NCBI RefSeq assembly: GCF_021730395.1
Contig: NC_069363.1
Coordinates: forward strand, 50,463,001 to 50,527,000
Reading direction: 5' to 3'
DNA from: Mercenaria mercenaria
Lineage: Eukaryota > Mollusca > Bivalvia > Venerida > Veneridae
Length of the DNA stretch: 64,000 nucleotides
The notes beneath the pieces were generated by a model. That model searched no databases. It had not been told where the DNA came from and saw only the letters and a program-made list of their open reading frames with translations. Position 1 is the first letter of the stretch; each line of letters begins with the position of its first letter. Both the position numbers and the translations under genes were made by a program. Positions 1-11,864 of the stretch are shown in pieces.

Positions 1-234
1 ATTACATTCCTCTTATTATTATAGATGCTTACTCAAGTTTAATCAACATTAGGTGGATGTATCGCTTAAAACTTGTTCCAAAATGATAGTTTACCAACAG
101 TTTGCATTCAGGAGATTGTGTTTACATTCAATGATGCCACTAAAATTAATCAACTTTGAACATTATTCTAAATGTATCCTGAAAAACTCGGAAATTATTC
201 TTACCTACATAATAATTGTCCTTTTCTTTGGCCC

Positions 235-405
235 TAACTTTTGTTGGTTCGGGAGCTGGCTTTTGGTGTGGAATATTCACATGTGAGTAAGCAAACCGTT
301 TGGCATATGGACAGTCGGTGGTTTTACCCTGGTGCCCGTCCGTTCTTGAGATAATGCCCAGCGGGGCATCTAATGTCCTCATCCACCATTTATACTTCAC
401 AAATG
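235..405 (+). repeat. Degraded tRNA-SINE body
   Basis: The stretch resembles the body of the intact SINE at 29829-30090: a tRNA-like GGTTCG, then the landmarks GTCGGTGGTTTTACCC, GGTGCCCG and GGGGCATC, then a CCTCATCCACCATTTA block. The tRNA-like head is mostly missing. An overlapping minus-strand reading frame is made of this SINE. Confidence 0.6.
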
Positions 406-572
406 TAAGCATTTTACCTAATACAGCGCCGATTTCTGTATGAAGATGATGTAGTGACAAAAATTGCATCCTACATGCATGGTACGTTACTTCAACTTTG
501 ATTACCAGGTTAGTTAAAGTATCTATTTGGAAGTAGGAATACTTCAAAATATATTCTAATATGCTTGTCTCT

Positions 573-852
573 GTTAAAGCACTCTTACGTTAGACTGACG
601 TCACGTTTACGTGCGGTGACGTCAAAGTTTTTGTTGCGACCAAGAAAGAGCGCGTCAAAATTTTGTCTACTGTTTTAAATTAAGGGCATATAAGAATCGA
701 AATAATTTATTGCAAAATTGTGTTTTAACACTATTTATACACTCGGGTGGTAATACGTCGTACAAATAATTTCACTCAGGCTGCGCCCTCGTGAAATTAT
801 TACGCCCGACGTATAACCGCCCATCGTGCATAAATAGTGTTAAAGCACTCTT
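573..852. mobile_element. MITE-like insertion with hairpin, flanked by 14-bp direct repeats
   Basis: The 14-mer GTTAAAGCACTCTT occurs at 573-586 and again at 839-852. Between them are two inverted TGACGTCA sites (about 597-626) and a long hairpin whose arms run from TTAACACTATTTATAC (725) to GCATAAATAGTGTTAA (843). The hairpin centre contains CAGGCTGCGCCCTCGTG, typical of palindromic bivalve repeats. No coding capacity is seen. The direct repeats could be a target-site duplication, although the right copy overlaps the hairpin end. Confidence 0.55.
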
Positions 853-2639
853 TTGCTATAAATTATTTCTTAATTTAACCATTCATATGTAAGTTGATGT
901 AAATGTTGGAGTGATTAATTATTTCTACATGCATCTGGTGAAGGAAACTTTTGGTAGATTCTAAATTACCAAAATGTAATGCCTTACATAGAAATAAACA
1001 ACTGTTTTGACATGTAAATTGTTGATAATAGCCCTAATAATATCCTTGATATTTAAAGCAATTGGATATAAGATAGCACAGTCGTGCATCTAACAGTACT
1101 CAAGTTGTTTTATTTGATTATCTTATATTTCTTGACATTTTTGCATACTTTGACACGCAAGCACGCACGCACACAAGCAAATATAGACAGGAAAGGTTTA
1201 TATAGGTGTTATAGTCCAAAAATCAGTGTATAAAAAGGGACGAATTGTGCACCTTCTGTGAAAAAGCATGAAACTTGGCACGGTAGTACACAAATATTAT
1301 ATGCTTCATTTAAGACTGGGAAGCGGTTTGTGGAAAACCGAGATGGCCGCCAAAATCCAAGATGGCCACCATAATACAGTTTACAAAGAAAATGGAAAAA
1401 CAAGTGTGTGTATCCTGTAAAAAAGCTTTGGATTAATAGTGGAATATATACCACGCTTCGAATGAGTTGTATTGAAAAATCAATATGGCCGCCAAAATCC
1501 AAGATGTCCGCCAAAAATCAACTTTTATTTGAAAATGTCGAAATAATTGATTACATCATGTAAAAGGATGTTACTTGGAACAGTCATAAATAAAATATGT
1601 ACCCTTATATAATCAAGACAATCATATTAAGACAAAAATCATTATGGTCATTATATTCCAAGATGGCCAGCACTATGAATCTGATTGTCTTTTCTAAAGT
1701 ATACAAGACATGTTTTATATATTGTCCGGACTGAAAACACACATTATCTTATCCTATGTTACTTGTATTCCTTGATACTAAACAGTTATGTACAAAATAC
1801 ATTTGTTTACATGTAAAGATTCTGAATGAATGTTGCACCCCCCACCCTTGTTTAAATGAAACCATAAGTTAAAACAATACCTAAAATGTCAAAGGACAAA
1901 GCTCAGAAATTGATTTCAAAACCATTCAAATTAGCAAAATATTATTTTACCAACTTATTTTATGTTTTGTTCATATTAATAAATATTTTGTCAATATGAG
2001 TAGCTGCTTGTGATTACAAAGAATTGTGCGACAATTGGCTCAGATAGGTATATAGCGGGTACTTGTAAAGACAATAATGCATATGTTAGTGTACAGTGCA
2101 TAAAGTAAAAGGGAAAACAGTTTTTATACTGATATTAGTTTGTTTACAAAGCGCTGAGACGAAAAGTAAAATAGAAATTTGCAACACGGACACAGATGTA
2201 TAGTTAAGATAATTTATTAACAATAATAGTACAAAAATACAATATCCAGTCCAGATATGTATAAAAGGTATATAAGCGTTGTAAACTACACATTTTAATA
2301 TCCAAATCAATCAATTTGCAAAATAAAATACAGTTTGTAAATGTATGAATTTGAAAGAACTATCAAGTACTGAATTTGTGCTATTGTCAATTTATTGTTC
2401 TGTGTATAAGCAATCCTTAATTTGTGCTACTTACATACCCATTAATTTGTAAACAACTTACCCACCTGCTGCTATGTATTGTTATATCACTGAAATTACT
2501 ATACCATATCCTAGAACTGTTTACTTCTTCTTTCAGCATAAAACAATGGTAATAATATGGCTAGTTTTTGGTCGTGGATTCAGTGTTGTTATACTTTATG
2601 GTTCTTTAGGATCATGGAATCCATTCAATATCTATAGAA
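853..2639. other. Intron 1 of paralog 1, no gene seen
   Basis: AT-rich sequence without a supportable gene. A block at about 1205-1530 carries AAGATGGCCGCC-type motifs and a CATGAAACTTGGCAC motif. It is a reverse-complement relative of the tandem repeat at 4140-4940. The short reading frames here contain these repeats and look like chance. Confidence 0.6.
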
Positions 2640-2735
2640 TTCCGCCAAAGCCAATGCTAGGTGGCGTGAGGGGAGTTGCACTATCCATTACCTCCATGAA
2701 CAGACTCAGTCAAACCGAGTCTGCTATTATTTTGC
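2640..2735 (-). repeat. Dispersed repeat containing the AGACTCGGTTTGACTGAGTCT palindrome
   Basis: On the minus strand this reads CAGACTCGGTTTGACTGAG, then TCTGTTCATGGAGG, then a segment ending near CACCTAGCATTGG. Related copies lie at 20765-20845 and 26965-27050 on the plus strand. Three copies in one window and the hairpin core suggest a short non-autonomous element. Confidence 0.5.
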
Positions 2736-4139
2736 TTGGTTGTATTCTATGCGTCCAAAAGAACTTATAGATTTTATTACTATGGCATATAGTCTTGCAT
2801 TATAACATTTACAATAGGTAAAATTAACATCTGTTTAATGCTTGGCTTCTACTAATGAATAAGCATGTCAGATGTAAGCTCACCAGATATGTAGGGTTTG
2901 TCTTATATGCCCAGAAACTGCCAAACATCCGCTGCAAATGTCCTGCAAACCTGAATCACAGTAATTCAGACTTTAGAGAGGAGTTGTACCACTCAATGTA
3001 CATTATCAAGGCTACTGCCTACCGCCACATTCTCGACTAGACTCCAGTTACGGCAATTGCAATTGCCAAACAGATAAAGCGGAATAGGCTAATGACATAT
3101 GGTGAGAATAAGGTTTTGATCACATTGAGTGGATTGTATATAAAGCCGCATGGAAGCCTATGTGTGACCTGCTAGACAATAGTAGATAGACTGCACACTA
3201 TACGTTCAGATTCTGAATCCGTAAACAGTATGTTTTTTTGACATTTCAAGTTTACCCGTTGACATCTGAGATACTGTCATCCTTTCAGAAAAGAATCCTG
3301 ACATGTTTCGTAAATTTTCTACATTCTGCCCAGTTAACTGAAAAATTAAAATTCTTTTCCGGTTCTCTCCACGTTGGGTAATTTGCGGTCAGAAACAATT
3401 CAAGAACTACTGTCAACACTTAAGGATCTGTCTACGAGTGCCACATCAACAGAAGCATCCATAATTAACGCAGAGTTACTGGATGGGGCTGCAATTTTGA
3501 ACAGACTGAAAATGGGTCCCACTAAAGCGTTCATTGAGTAAATACTTCAACCATACATGTAAAGGTTCTTCCAAGAATTCTCAACAGGTGTGACATCATA
3601 TGGGAAATCTATTTGTAGGATATTCTCAAAGCTAGTTGTGTTCAGACCCCATTCTTCTGTTTTGAAAAATGGAAGAAACCAGCACTTCCCTTGAAAGCAA
3701 CATCGGGGCTTACAGTATGGCATCTGCGATTTCCCAGGGTAAAGCAATATTGCAATTATATGAGTAGTTTGTTGTCCTTTCGTATGACAGAACATATGCA
3801 AGAGAATTATTGTGTCAATACTGCCATGATGGAGCTGTTAACACATAAGGGACAGCAGATTTGTTTACATTGGCAGTCTACTGCGACATACCAAAAGAGG
3901 GTATACTAAGCATTGTTATTTGTCCGTCTCCTCAATTACCATTTTGTGAATATTTCATTAATTGCTTGCTGGAATGAAACATGTTTAAACTAAAAGGGCA
4001 GGTTAAATCTAGGGTCAGTCAATGACAGAAGAACAACATGTACCAACCTAAGCAATCAGGGCTGTATAAGGATAATTAATCTAATGGCAATTACTATGAC
4101 CTGTTGTAGATATAGGAAGTCAGGTGTGCATTTCCGAAG

Positions 4140-4940
4140 TAAATCCATTCCTTCTGATTTTTTGCGGACATCTTGGATTTCATTGGTCATATTCATGAAC
4201 TTATTTACCCAATGTAAGTGTTAATTTTTATGAGCATATTTTACAAATCTATATACCATCATGCAACGTTTCACAATATTCACACAATATGCCCAACTGA
4301 CGCAAGATTTTCATGGAAAATTATTTTATGGCGGCCATCTTGAATTTTATTGGCCATATTAAATTTATTTATTCAAAAGGTTCAATGTCAGTTTTACAAT
4401 TGTTTGAGGAGCGTATTATACGAATATATATACTACCATGCAATGTTTCAAAATTTTTACACAGTATGACCAAGTGACGCACAGTTTTCATGGAAAAACT
4501 ATTTTGTGGCAGCCATCTTGAATTTTGTTGGCCACATTGAATTAGTTTATCCACTGTTAGTGTAAAATTGTTTGAGGAGTGTATTTCACAAATATATATT
4601 CTACATGTTCCATGCAACGTTTCATAATTTTCGCACAATTCGTCCATTAGAAGAGCGATTTTCATGGAAAAATGATTTTATGGGGGCCATCTTGGACTAG
4701 GCCGCCATATTGGACTTTTTTCTGTTTGCATATAGAGCTTATCTGTAGCTAAATATCACTTCCAGCTACATTTTTTATTTTTTTCTCGCCATGTACATAT
4801 ACAATGCTAGAGTATTTTTACAAAGATGTTAATTATGGCGGCCGTTTTGAATATCTACAACCTGCTTCCCAGTCAAAAATGAAGAACAATACATCCATCT
4901 ACAATCATGCCAAGTTTCATACTTTTCACAGGAAGTGCAC
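4140..4940 (+). repeat. Tandem repeat of about 170 bp, around four units
   Basis: The phrase GGCCATCTTGAATTTTAT and close variants recur at about 4166, 4332, 4511 and 4684. Each is followed by a similar block with CATGCAACGTTTCA and then TTTTCATGGAAAAA. The spacing is 166-179 bp. The last unit runs into CATGCCAAGTTTCATAC. It shows no coding capacity. Confidence 0.7.
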
Positions 4941-6385
4941 AATTGTTTCAAGAATTTCTTGGACTATTAAATTGATCTGAAGTTTGCAGTTTGCGGTTTG
5001 CAATTCAAATCGCAAAAATCCGCAGATCCAGAGGTTTTTATCTTTCCGTCAGTAGCTTTATAAATCTTATTTTAAAAGTGTCTGTTTGTTTAAACAAGCA
5101 ATATCTTTAAAAAATGATATTCGGCCTTGGTTGGGATTTAATGTATTGAAATTGTTGAATTTCAGTAAAGATAAAGAACAGTATCTCGCTCGTTGTTTTT
5201 TTTTAAAAAAATGCATTACTTCATGACAAAATTATGACTCTTTACAAAATACCTCGAATATGCATGTGCAATTTTAAATTAATACTGCATTTCTGACATT
5301 TTTCGGCAGATATACCAGCAAATAGACGGTATTTTGTGATTCAAAGTCATACTTGCATGTGTCCATTTTTCCCCCTTTTTTATCGGCTTAAGTTAATCTT
5401 TTCAGTAATTTTGTTTTCAGATAATAGTCTTTAGTCAGAGTGTATGTTTCCCGTGAATAGCTTTTTAATAAAGATTTATTTTTTCCATTTTTTTTGTAGC
5501 AAACTCAGTTTTTGTGAAATAGTTTTATCCTTAAAAACAGTAACACCTCTCCAAACATTATTATATTGAAAAGTCCTATACATACTCTAAACGTAAATAA
5601 AACTTTCGCTATGGGTTTGCATCGTACTCTGAATAAGTACTTTTGCTGTTTGAAATAACATACATGTTCCAAAAATTTGTCAAAGAGCGAGGATAATCTA
5701 CATCGCTTTCAAATTCTAATTTTGAAAATAGCGACTGACAGTGTTTAGTCACGAAAAAGATTAATTTAGAGTAAGCTAAATTGCATGTCTGGATGTGTTC
5801 TTATCGAATATGTTCATATCTGGGAGACTATCTTAATAACCTTAAACCATGCTGAGCATTCTGTCTTAACAATGAATGCTCGTTGCGCAGTAGCAAAATT
5901 TTATTGTAAACTACATATTTGTGAAGATAGCGACGCCTTGAAGCGAATCCTTTCTTTTCAAATCTTACCAAAACAGGTCATAGTGTACCTCGTTTTTTTT
6001 TTCAACCAATCCATTGTAATACAAATTAAATGTTTTGAAACGAATGTTTGAATGAACGAAACCAATCTTCAGGATCGTTTTTTTTGCAGATATGAATATA
6101 TTTTTATACCTAAATCCATAACGCTTTCTAGGCGGACGAAAATCTTTTAAAATAGTCTGTTTATGTGTTCAACATTTACCTGCCAAAAATATGACATATT
6201 TAAAATTTCTAAAATTAAACATTATGATTTAACCATTTAGAAATGTTGACAAGGCAAATAGAAATTCAAATGTTGCACATCTTTACAAAAATACAAGGAC
6301 AAGTTCAATATCAGTTTCATGAGGGAAACTTCATACTTTAAATGTTTAATACGTTGTTTCTGAAATCATTCAATCCCCACCTTTA
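4941..6385. other. Intron 1 of paralog 1, no gene seen
   Basis: AT-rich intronic sequence. I see no recognisable gene, RNA or long repeat. The reading frame at 5785-6051 has no recognisable domain and no exon signals that stand out. Confidence 0.5.
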
Positions 6386-6456
6386 ATTCATGTGGGGAAG
6401 TTGGCAATTACGTGCGGAGAAAAGGCTAGTACTTGTACAGAATCCGGGAATAATGC
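6386..6456 (+). repeat. Fragment of the second SINE family
   Basis: CATGTGGGGAAGTTGGCA, GCGGAGAAAAGG and TGTACAGAATCCGGGAA follow the order seen in the minus-strand SINE at 55532-55813. Both the tRNA-like head and the 3' tail are missing. Confidence 0.6.
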
Positions 6457-6992
6457 TGTTGATAAACGGCATTAACCGAAAAAGTATACATTCCCGGGTC
6501 AGACAACAGTAAAATTTAAACAAAAACAATTATGTCCTTTTCTTTTGAGATATATTATGATTTCGATTCAAATTTGAAATCAGTTTTAATTATTTCATGC
6601 TCAATTAACCCAGCTGCAATGCTGGAATGTTATGTAGGGAAAGGCATGTGGGGTATAATATAATGCATAAAGCATTGTACGTTAACCAGCTGGGTTTACA
6701 TTTACATGAACGCCAGAAAAGAAGTAGCGGGGCATACAATGAACTTTACTCATTTATTACAGTTTATAGTAAGAAATGTTTTCAGCATGTTTTCGGTCAA
6801 CGCGATGAAATAATATTGCCTAAGATGAAGAATCCTTAGGCCGCTGAATACAAATGGGTATACAGTTTTCGAATGAGCTGAAAAATAAAACATTACGCAC
6901 TTCGAAAGATTAATAATGTTATTTCCAAGCAAACATATTCGATATCTTAATAAAATTTTATGGAAATCTCCAATGTTATTTCTGTTTTCTAG

Positions 6993-7292
6993 GTTTTCAC
7001 GGCGAGCCCCCAGATCAGTTCATTCCATCTAGACCAAGAGAACGAAACTCTTCTCAAGACGACTTTCATGGCATTGGTTGGCATTCCGCCAGCCATGGCT
7101 CCATACAAATGCAAACTATGGGACAGCCATCACCAATGTACAATGAAAATGTCCAGTTAGTAATGGCACCAGGCCATTATGCACCTCCTGCAACAACGCA
7201 TGCCCCGTACGAACATCCGGGAAATAGAATGCAAGAACCAACAGACCTATATTTAGTGAGAGATTCCACAACACCGATGCCGACTGAAAAAG
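6993..7292 (+). CDS. Paralog 1, exon 2: Pro/Gln/Met-rich N-terminal region
   Basis: This exon encodes the cytosolic-looking, low-complexity N-terminal part of a Cys-rich membrane protein. It is bounded by an acceptor after TCTGTTTTCTAG and a donor GTAGAT, and both introns fall in phase 1. The peptide starts GFHGEPPDQFIPSRPRER and contains one SIQMQTMGQPSPMY unit, equivalent to the unit repeated in paralog 3. It ends with the motif VRDSTTPMP that all three paralogs share just before intron 2. The exon is 300 nt against 294 nt in paralog 2. The initiating exon is not in the window. By comparison with paralog 2, whose exon 1 lies about 375 bp left of the matching start of similarity, it should lie a few hundred bases before base 1. 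Confidence 0.85.
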
Positions 7293-7499
7293 GTAGATTC
7301 ATTTCAGTTGTCAGATATATTATAATCTTTTCAAAAATAGTTTTAAGATTGAATGTTAAATACAAACGATATAAACTTACTGAAAACAGCTAATAAGGGG
7401 GTAATTTCTTGAGCAGTGTCCAAATGTGCTAAACAAACTGCTAATTAGGTTGTTTTAAAGTAATCGCGGAGGTATTAACTCAAAATATAATCTTCCAAA

Positions 7500-7800
7500 C
7501 ATCTTTGCTCCATGATTTGACCTAGTAACCTAGTTAAAGATCTCAGGTAACCCAGTTTAAAAACTAATCTAAATTTAATAAAGACAAACATTCTTACAAA
7601 GATTCATGAAGATGTGATAGAAAATGTGGCCTCTAGAGTGCTAACAAGGTTTTCCTATTAATGACTTAGTGACCTAGTTTTTAACCACAAATGACCTAGT
7701 AACGAACTTGACCAAGTTTTATTTAGATTTGGCCAAAATTGAGACCTCTGGAGTGTTAACAGTCAAATTGTTGACGACTCACGACGGACGACGATGGAAG
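7500..7800. repeat. Dispersed intronic repeat shared with paralog 2
   Basis: This block contains TTTGACCTAGTAACC, CTCTAGAGTGCTAACAAGG and a terminal ACGACGGACGACG. The longer version in paralog 2 (30815-31290) also has the 5' part AACAAGAGGGCCCTGAAAG. The style is a common bivalve interspersed repeat. It was present before the duplication. Confidence 0.5.
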
Positions 7801-8125
7801 TATATGTCTGTTTTATCATATATATAAATATATCAGCATATTATATCTATTTTGTTAAAGTATTTAATTATATGTAAGTCTTGACACTGTTCATCATCTA
7901 AAATTTTTGTTTGAGATGGGTAATGGCATGAAGGAAAGCAAGGAATTGCTAAATAAAAAACGAAACTATCTTATCATCAATAATGCTTCCACTAAAAATC
8001 TACACGCACATTTACAAGGTATACTTTGTTGTCTGTTTCAAAGCTCGGATGATAGACGAACGACATAATGCGATCACAATAGTACATCTTGAGCATCCTG
8101 AACTCTGTTTGGTATGGCAACTGAT

Positions 8126-8369
8126 TTGTGCCATTCCGCCTTTTGCCCCGCGACGCCGCCAGGTGAAAACACGAGAATTTTGAAGCATAAATTGCAAGGT
8201 CGCGGAACCAAAACTTGCTAAACAGCGTGTAGCACACCAGCTAATTAGTGGGTTTCAGACTCACTTCCCCGTCGTTAAGCAAGTTTTCGCTCAGCCCACC
8301 CTCATTTTAACTTCTTAAATCTCGTGTTTTGCTTAGTGGGGCCGCGGGTCGAAAGACGGAATGGCACAA
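8126..8369. mobile_element. Palindromic MITE in intron 2 of paralog 1
   Basis: The ends are inverted copies of TTGTGCCATTCCG, followed inward by a CTTTTGCCCCGCGAC-like arm and then AAACACGAGA, against TCTCGTGTTTT on the other side. The centre carries GCTAATTAGTGG. The same element lies at the orthologous place in paralog 2 (31597-31830), so it inserted before the duplication. It has no coding capacity. Confidence 0.7.
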
Positions 8370-8631
8370 CTTAACCACCATATTTGAGCTTTACACCTCC
8401 AATAGTTATTGCACTCTGACTGATTCAATAGTTGATGTAGATACCTCAGTAGAAGCTGGGGAAATGAAGTACTATTTAAGACCATCATCGTTTTCCGACT
8501 TGGAAAGAAAATGCAACTGAGATATCAAAATTTAATTTTAAAAAATCAAGAAAGCTTCATAACACAATTTCAATTAAATCGTAACCAGAATGTATGGACT
8601 TGTCATACACTGTTTTGATTTTTTTTTCCAG

Positions 8632-9530
8632 AAAATGACAGACCACGGGTGCAGCCTTCAGTAGGAGGAATTATTTTCAAACGCATCATCTCTTCATTAT
8701 TTATCATTCTTGATATTTGCCTTAACTGGATGCAATTTGGCTCATGGGTCGGTCATTTCGAATTACCGGGCTGGTTAAATTTTCTAGAAACAGCAAATAG
8801 TCTAAAGGGAAATTCCCCATTAAAGTCCCAATGCGACGAGGGATCTTTCGACCTTACAACGACATTCGGTATCTTTATTGGCATTGGAACCGCATACGGC
8901 TTCGTTCGGATAGTTAATACGATTGGAGAGACAATTGTTGAATACCAGAAACAGTACACTAGTGAAACTGCGCCGCGGTGCAAAGGTTTCCAGATTATCC
9001 ACGGATGGATGGAGACAACTCTCGCCATTCTCTGTGATGACCTGCCACAGGTTATTCTGTTGGTCGTCTTTAGTTGGCAGTGTCAAATCGATCTTATGTC
9101 CATGGGGAAAGTCTTGATTTGGTTGTTTATTAAAATGATGAAAAATAATGTTCGCTTTGGTACATGTAAGCACATTTACAAGCCATGCTGCGGCGAATGT
9201 TGCGAGAACTGTTGCGAGGATTGTTGTGTCTACCGCTACGACTTCATCTGTTGTTGCCGAGTACTCTACCTTAGACCATGCTGCTGCTGCAACGACAAGA
9301 AATGTATCGAATGCGTGTCATACGATATCTGCCCCGATTGCACGTGCGAAAGACATAAAAGGTGTTTTGGTGAAATCGACCGTGACCCGGAATGGGCTTT
9401 GGTCTTGTATGAGAAGTTCTCTTACCTGTATTTCATACTTGTGGTTGCAATAGTTGTTTTTTCAATACTAAAGGAAGTGGGCGTACTCGGGCAACATCAA
9501 GGATTTTCAAAATTACAGACAAACATCTAA
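8632..9530 (+). CDS. Paralog 1, exon 3: four-pass membrane domain with Cys-rich loop
   Basis: This last coding exon follows the acceptor TTTTTTTTCCAG and ends at TAA (9528-9530). The peptide begins ENDRPRVQP. Hydrophobic segments are SSLFIILDICLNWMQFGSW, then one starting LTTTFGIFIGIGTAYG, then one containing CDDLPQVILLVVFSW, and a C-terminal one containing YFILVVAIVVFSIL. Between segments 3 and 4 lies a loop of about 70 residues with 22 cysteines, including CCGECCENCCEDCC and the conserved core YDFICCC. It is one CCEN unit (four residues) longer than paralog 2. The family is not recognised. The D-D-x-P-Q motif in segment 3 recalls the E-x-x-P-Q motif of XK-related scramblases, but only about four helices are visible instead of the usual eight or more. 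The function is unknown; a membrane location is a safe inference. Confidence 0.88.
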
Positions 9531-9778
9531 TATCCAGAAACAGAAAGAAACTTCAAACGCTTGGGCATACTCAAGAATATTATGTCAATAATCATTAGTT
9601 TTATTTGTGATAAAATATCCGAATGCACGAAATCAAAACCCTCACAATGTTTACAGTAAAAAGACGCGCTACTTTAAATCTTAACATAGTTCAAACTTAA
9701 AAAGTCGCGTCTATACGCATGTAGTTATGAGTTTCTGTCGTGTTCTAAAATATATAAAAGAGAAAATAAGGTAACCTG

Positions 9779-10390
9779 CGGGGGTGGATCCAGGACTTTT
9801 TCCAGGTGGGGGTCCAGATGGGGTAGGTACGAGAGTGGGTATTCTCCTACTGCATCTGGGGGTACTGAGGCCTCCCCCGGAAAATGTTTGTTTCTCGGGG
9901 TCAGAATTTCTAGCGTTTTATTGTAAAAAAAAAAAAAAAAACCCAAAAAAACAAGACTCTAAATCCTATCAAAAATGTTATCATCACTTCGAAAATAAAA
10001 CCACGAGGTGGTCTCCACTTTTAGAAGCTTTTATTTATTTCTTTTTATTTATTTTATGTTAGATAAAGGGCTTGGGGTGTACCGTTCTAGACGAGTTAAT
10101 TTATCCTTGAATTGAATTTAGGATACACAACATGTTATGTTTGGATTGTCGGTGCCGCAGCACGTTATAATATGAGTGGAGTGCAGCGAATTCATTTATT
10201 CTTCAATCGATTTTACAAGTGTATTATACACAGCAAGTATTTTTTGGGATTCACGGTGCCCGCAGCCGCAGTACGTTGTAATACGATTGTTGTATTGTTT
10301 GTTCAACTGTGAGAGTGCAGCTTTAAAAGTTTTCACCATTAACTTTGAAAATTTTAGGGTGGGGGGGGGGGTGGGAGCGGGCGGGTCCTG
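9779..10390. mobile_element. Private G-rich insertion 3' of paralog 1
   Basis: Paralog 2 reads straight through from GGTAACCTG (33237) to the TACTCGTAT flank. In copy 1 about 612 bp lies between CCTG at 9775-9778 and CCTG at 10387-10390, a possible 4-bp target duplication. The insert begins CGGGGGTGGATCCAGG and ends in a G-run plus GAGCGGGCGGGTCCTG. It holds an A-tract near 9925-9941 and two GCCGCAG-CACGTT-like segments around 10150 and 10265. No coding capacity is seen. Confidence 0.5.
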
Positions 10391-10429
10391 AAACTCTGAC
10401 TACTCGTATTAGGAAGAAGCTTAAATGTT

Positions 10430-11864
10430 TAGTGATATTGGACCTTACTTAGAGTTCTTTATAATACAACTCCGCTGTAACAAGTGCCGAGGGTATGATT
10501 GGAGAGGGTATGTGTGTGGTAAAGGTGAATGCATGAGTAATGTTGAACTGTTCAATACATCTAGTAAACAGAGCCTGCTATTATTTCGCGTTGATAGCAT
10601 ACCATGCTTCTGAAAGATCTTTCTTTAGATATATATTTTTCTAGCACGTAGAAAGCCGCTTGGTTAACAATAAAACTCGCACATCATGACATTTGAATGT
10701 CCGGTGATGCGCTCTCTTTTACATACTAATATTAAGGATGACTACCCGTAATAGGCCTCAATTTCACCAAAAGCGTACATACAACTTGATAATGTAAGCT
10801 TTGAAAATGTCAAACGATAGAAATAAGGTGCATATTGACAAATTATATAGTGACAGAAGTTCTCATAAATTTCCTTTAGATAACCTCCCCTGATAATTTT
10901 GTTTTTTCACGAGTTATCTCCCCTGAAAACTAGAAAAAAAAATTCTCCTTTTCCCTACGGGGAATTTTAGAATTTTTTTTGATATTTGTATTAGAATAAT
11001 ATAATGCAGCTTTCTACCAGAAAATTTTCTCGAAACTCAAGTTCAGATTTTCATAATCAAAGAAATTATATATTTCCCATAGGCATCAATGTTAACTTCA
11101 ATACCGATTTTCTCCCCCAAAAATGATAAAATTCGAAAAATCTCTCGGTGAAACGCTTTTAATTTTGAATGTCTTTAAAGTGACCAAATTTCATTTAAAT
11201 ATTACGATCCAGTTACAAGATATGAAATATGGCTATTACACCATGTTATCCTTAAGGCATATGCTAGATTTACGTAGAACCTTCCGTGATTTTCATTTTT
11301 GAAAAAGGTGAAATCTACAACTTTGGTTCTCTTTAGATTAACCGGTATGGCACTAGTAGGTCGCTTCTGAATAAACCAAGAAAAGGCATTAAAATGGCAA
11401 AAACTAGAAAGTATTCTGCACGAACTCGTGTTTGTCCGGCTATGCGTATAAAAAGTTTTTAAGTCAAACGATTCGTGAACAAAGACAATGTAATAGGGGA
11501 TCCCCGCTAATATTTCAGCAAACAGGACCAAATGAATTAACCACTATTCAAAACTCCTTTTTTCAAAACATCATGAAGACCGTAGATTTCTAATTCAACG
11601 TTGGTCTGTGTTAACGTTTATAAGCAATCAGGCAAGTGTGATATTCTTCTGTTTTGTCAACCTGTAAAATAGATATGTGTACGTGCTTAAAATTCCATTA
11701 TGCAGATTAAATGTTTATTCAGGTACAGCTTTTTATGCAAAGGAAGTAAATCTGTCTTGTGACTGTTGTAAATTAGTTTGAAGGAAGTAAAATCTTGTAC
11801 GAATTGTTTTGTGACTGTTGTAAATTAGTTTAAAGGATGTAAGAATTTGTATAATCTTAGGAGA
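10430..11864. other. Intergenic 3' flank of paralog 1, conserved in copy 2
   Basis: No gene seen. The segment 11212-11540, beginning TTAAGGCATATGCTAG, is clearly conserved with 34255-34550. The first units of the 52-bp minisatellite occupy about 11730-11850. Reading frames here are short and unrecognisable. Confidence 0.5.

Noticed and set aside
1320-1515. AAGATGGCCGCC motifs as YY1 sites
   Set aside because: The YY1 core is AAGATGGCGGC. Here the sequence is GGCCGCC, and the motifs belong to a dispersed repeat.
8820-9173. Antisense and alternative-frame open readings within exon 3 of paralogs 1-3 (for example 117, 148 and 101 codons)
   Set aside because: They overlap a conserved coding exon in another frame. 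Their peptides are not conserved in the way the sense protein is.
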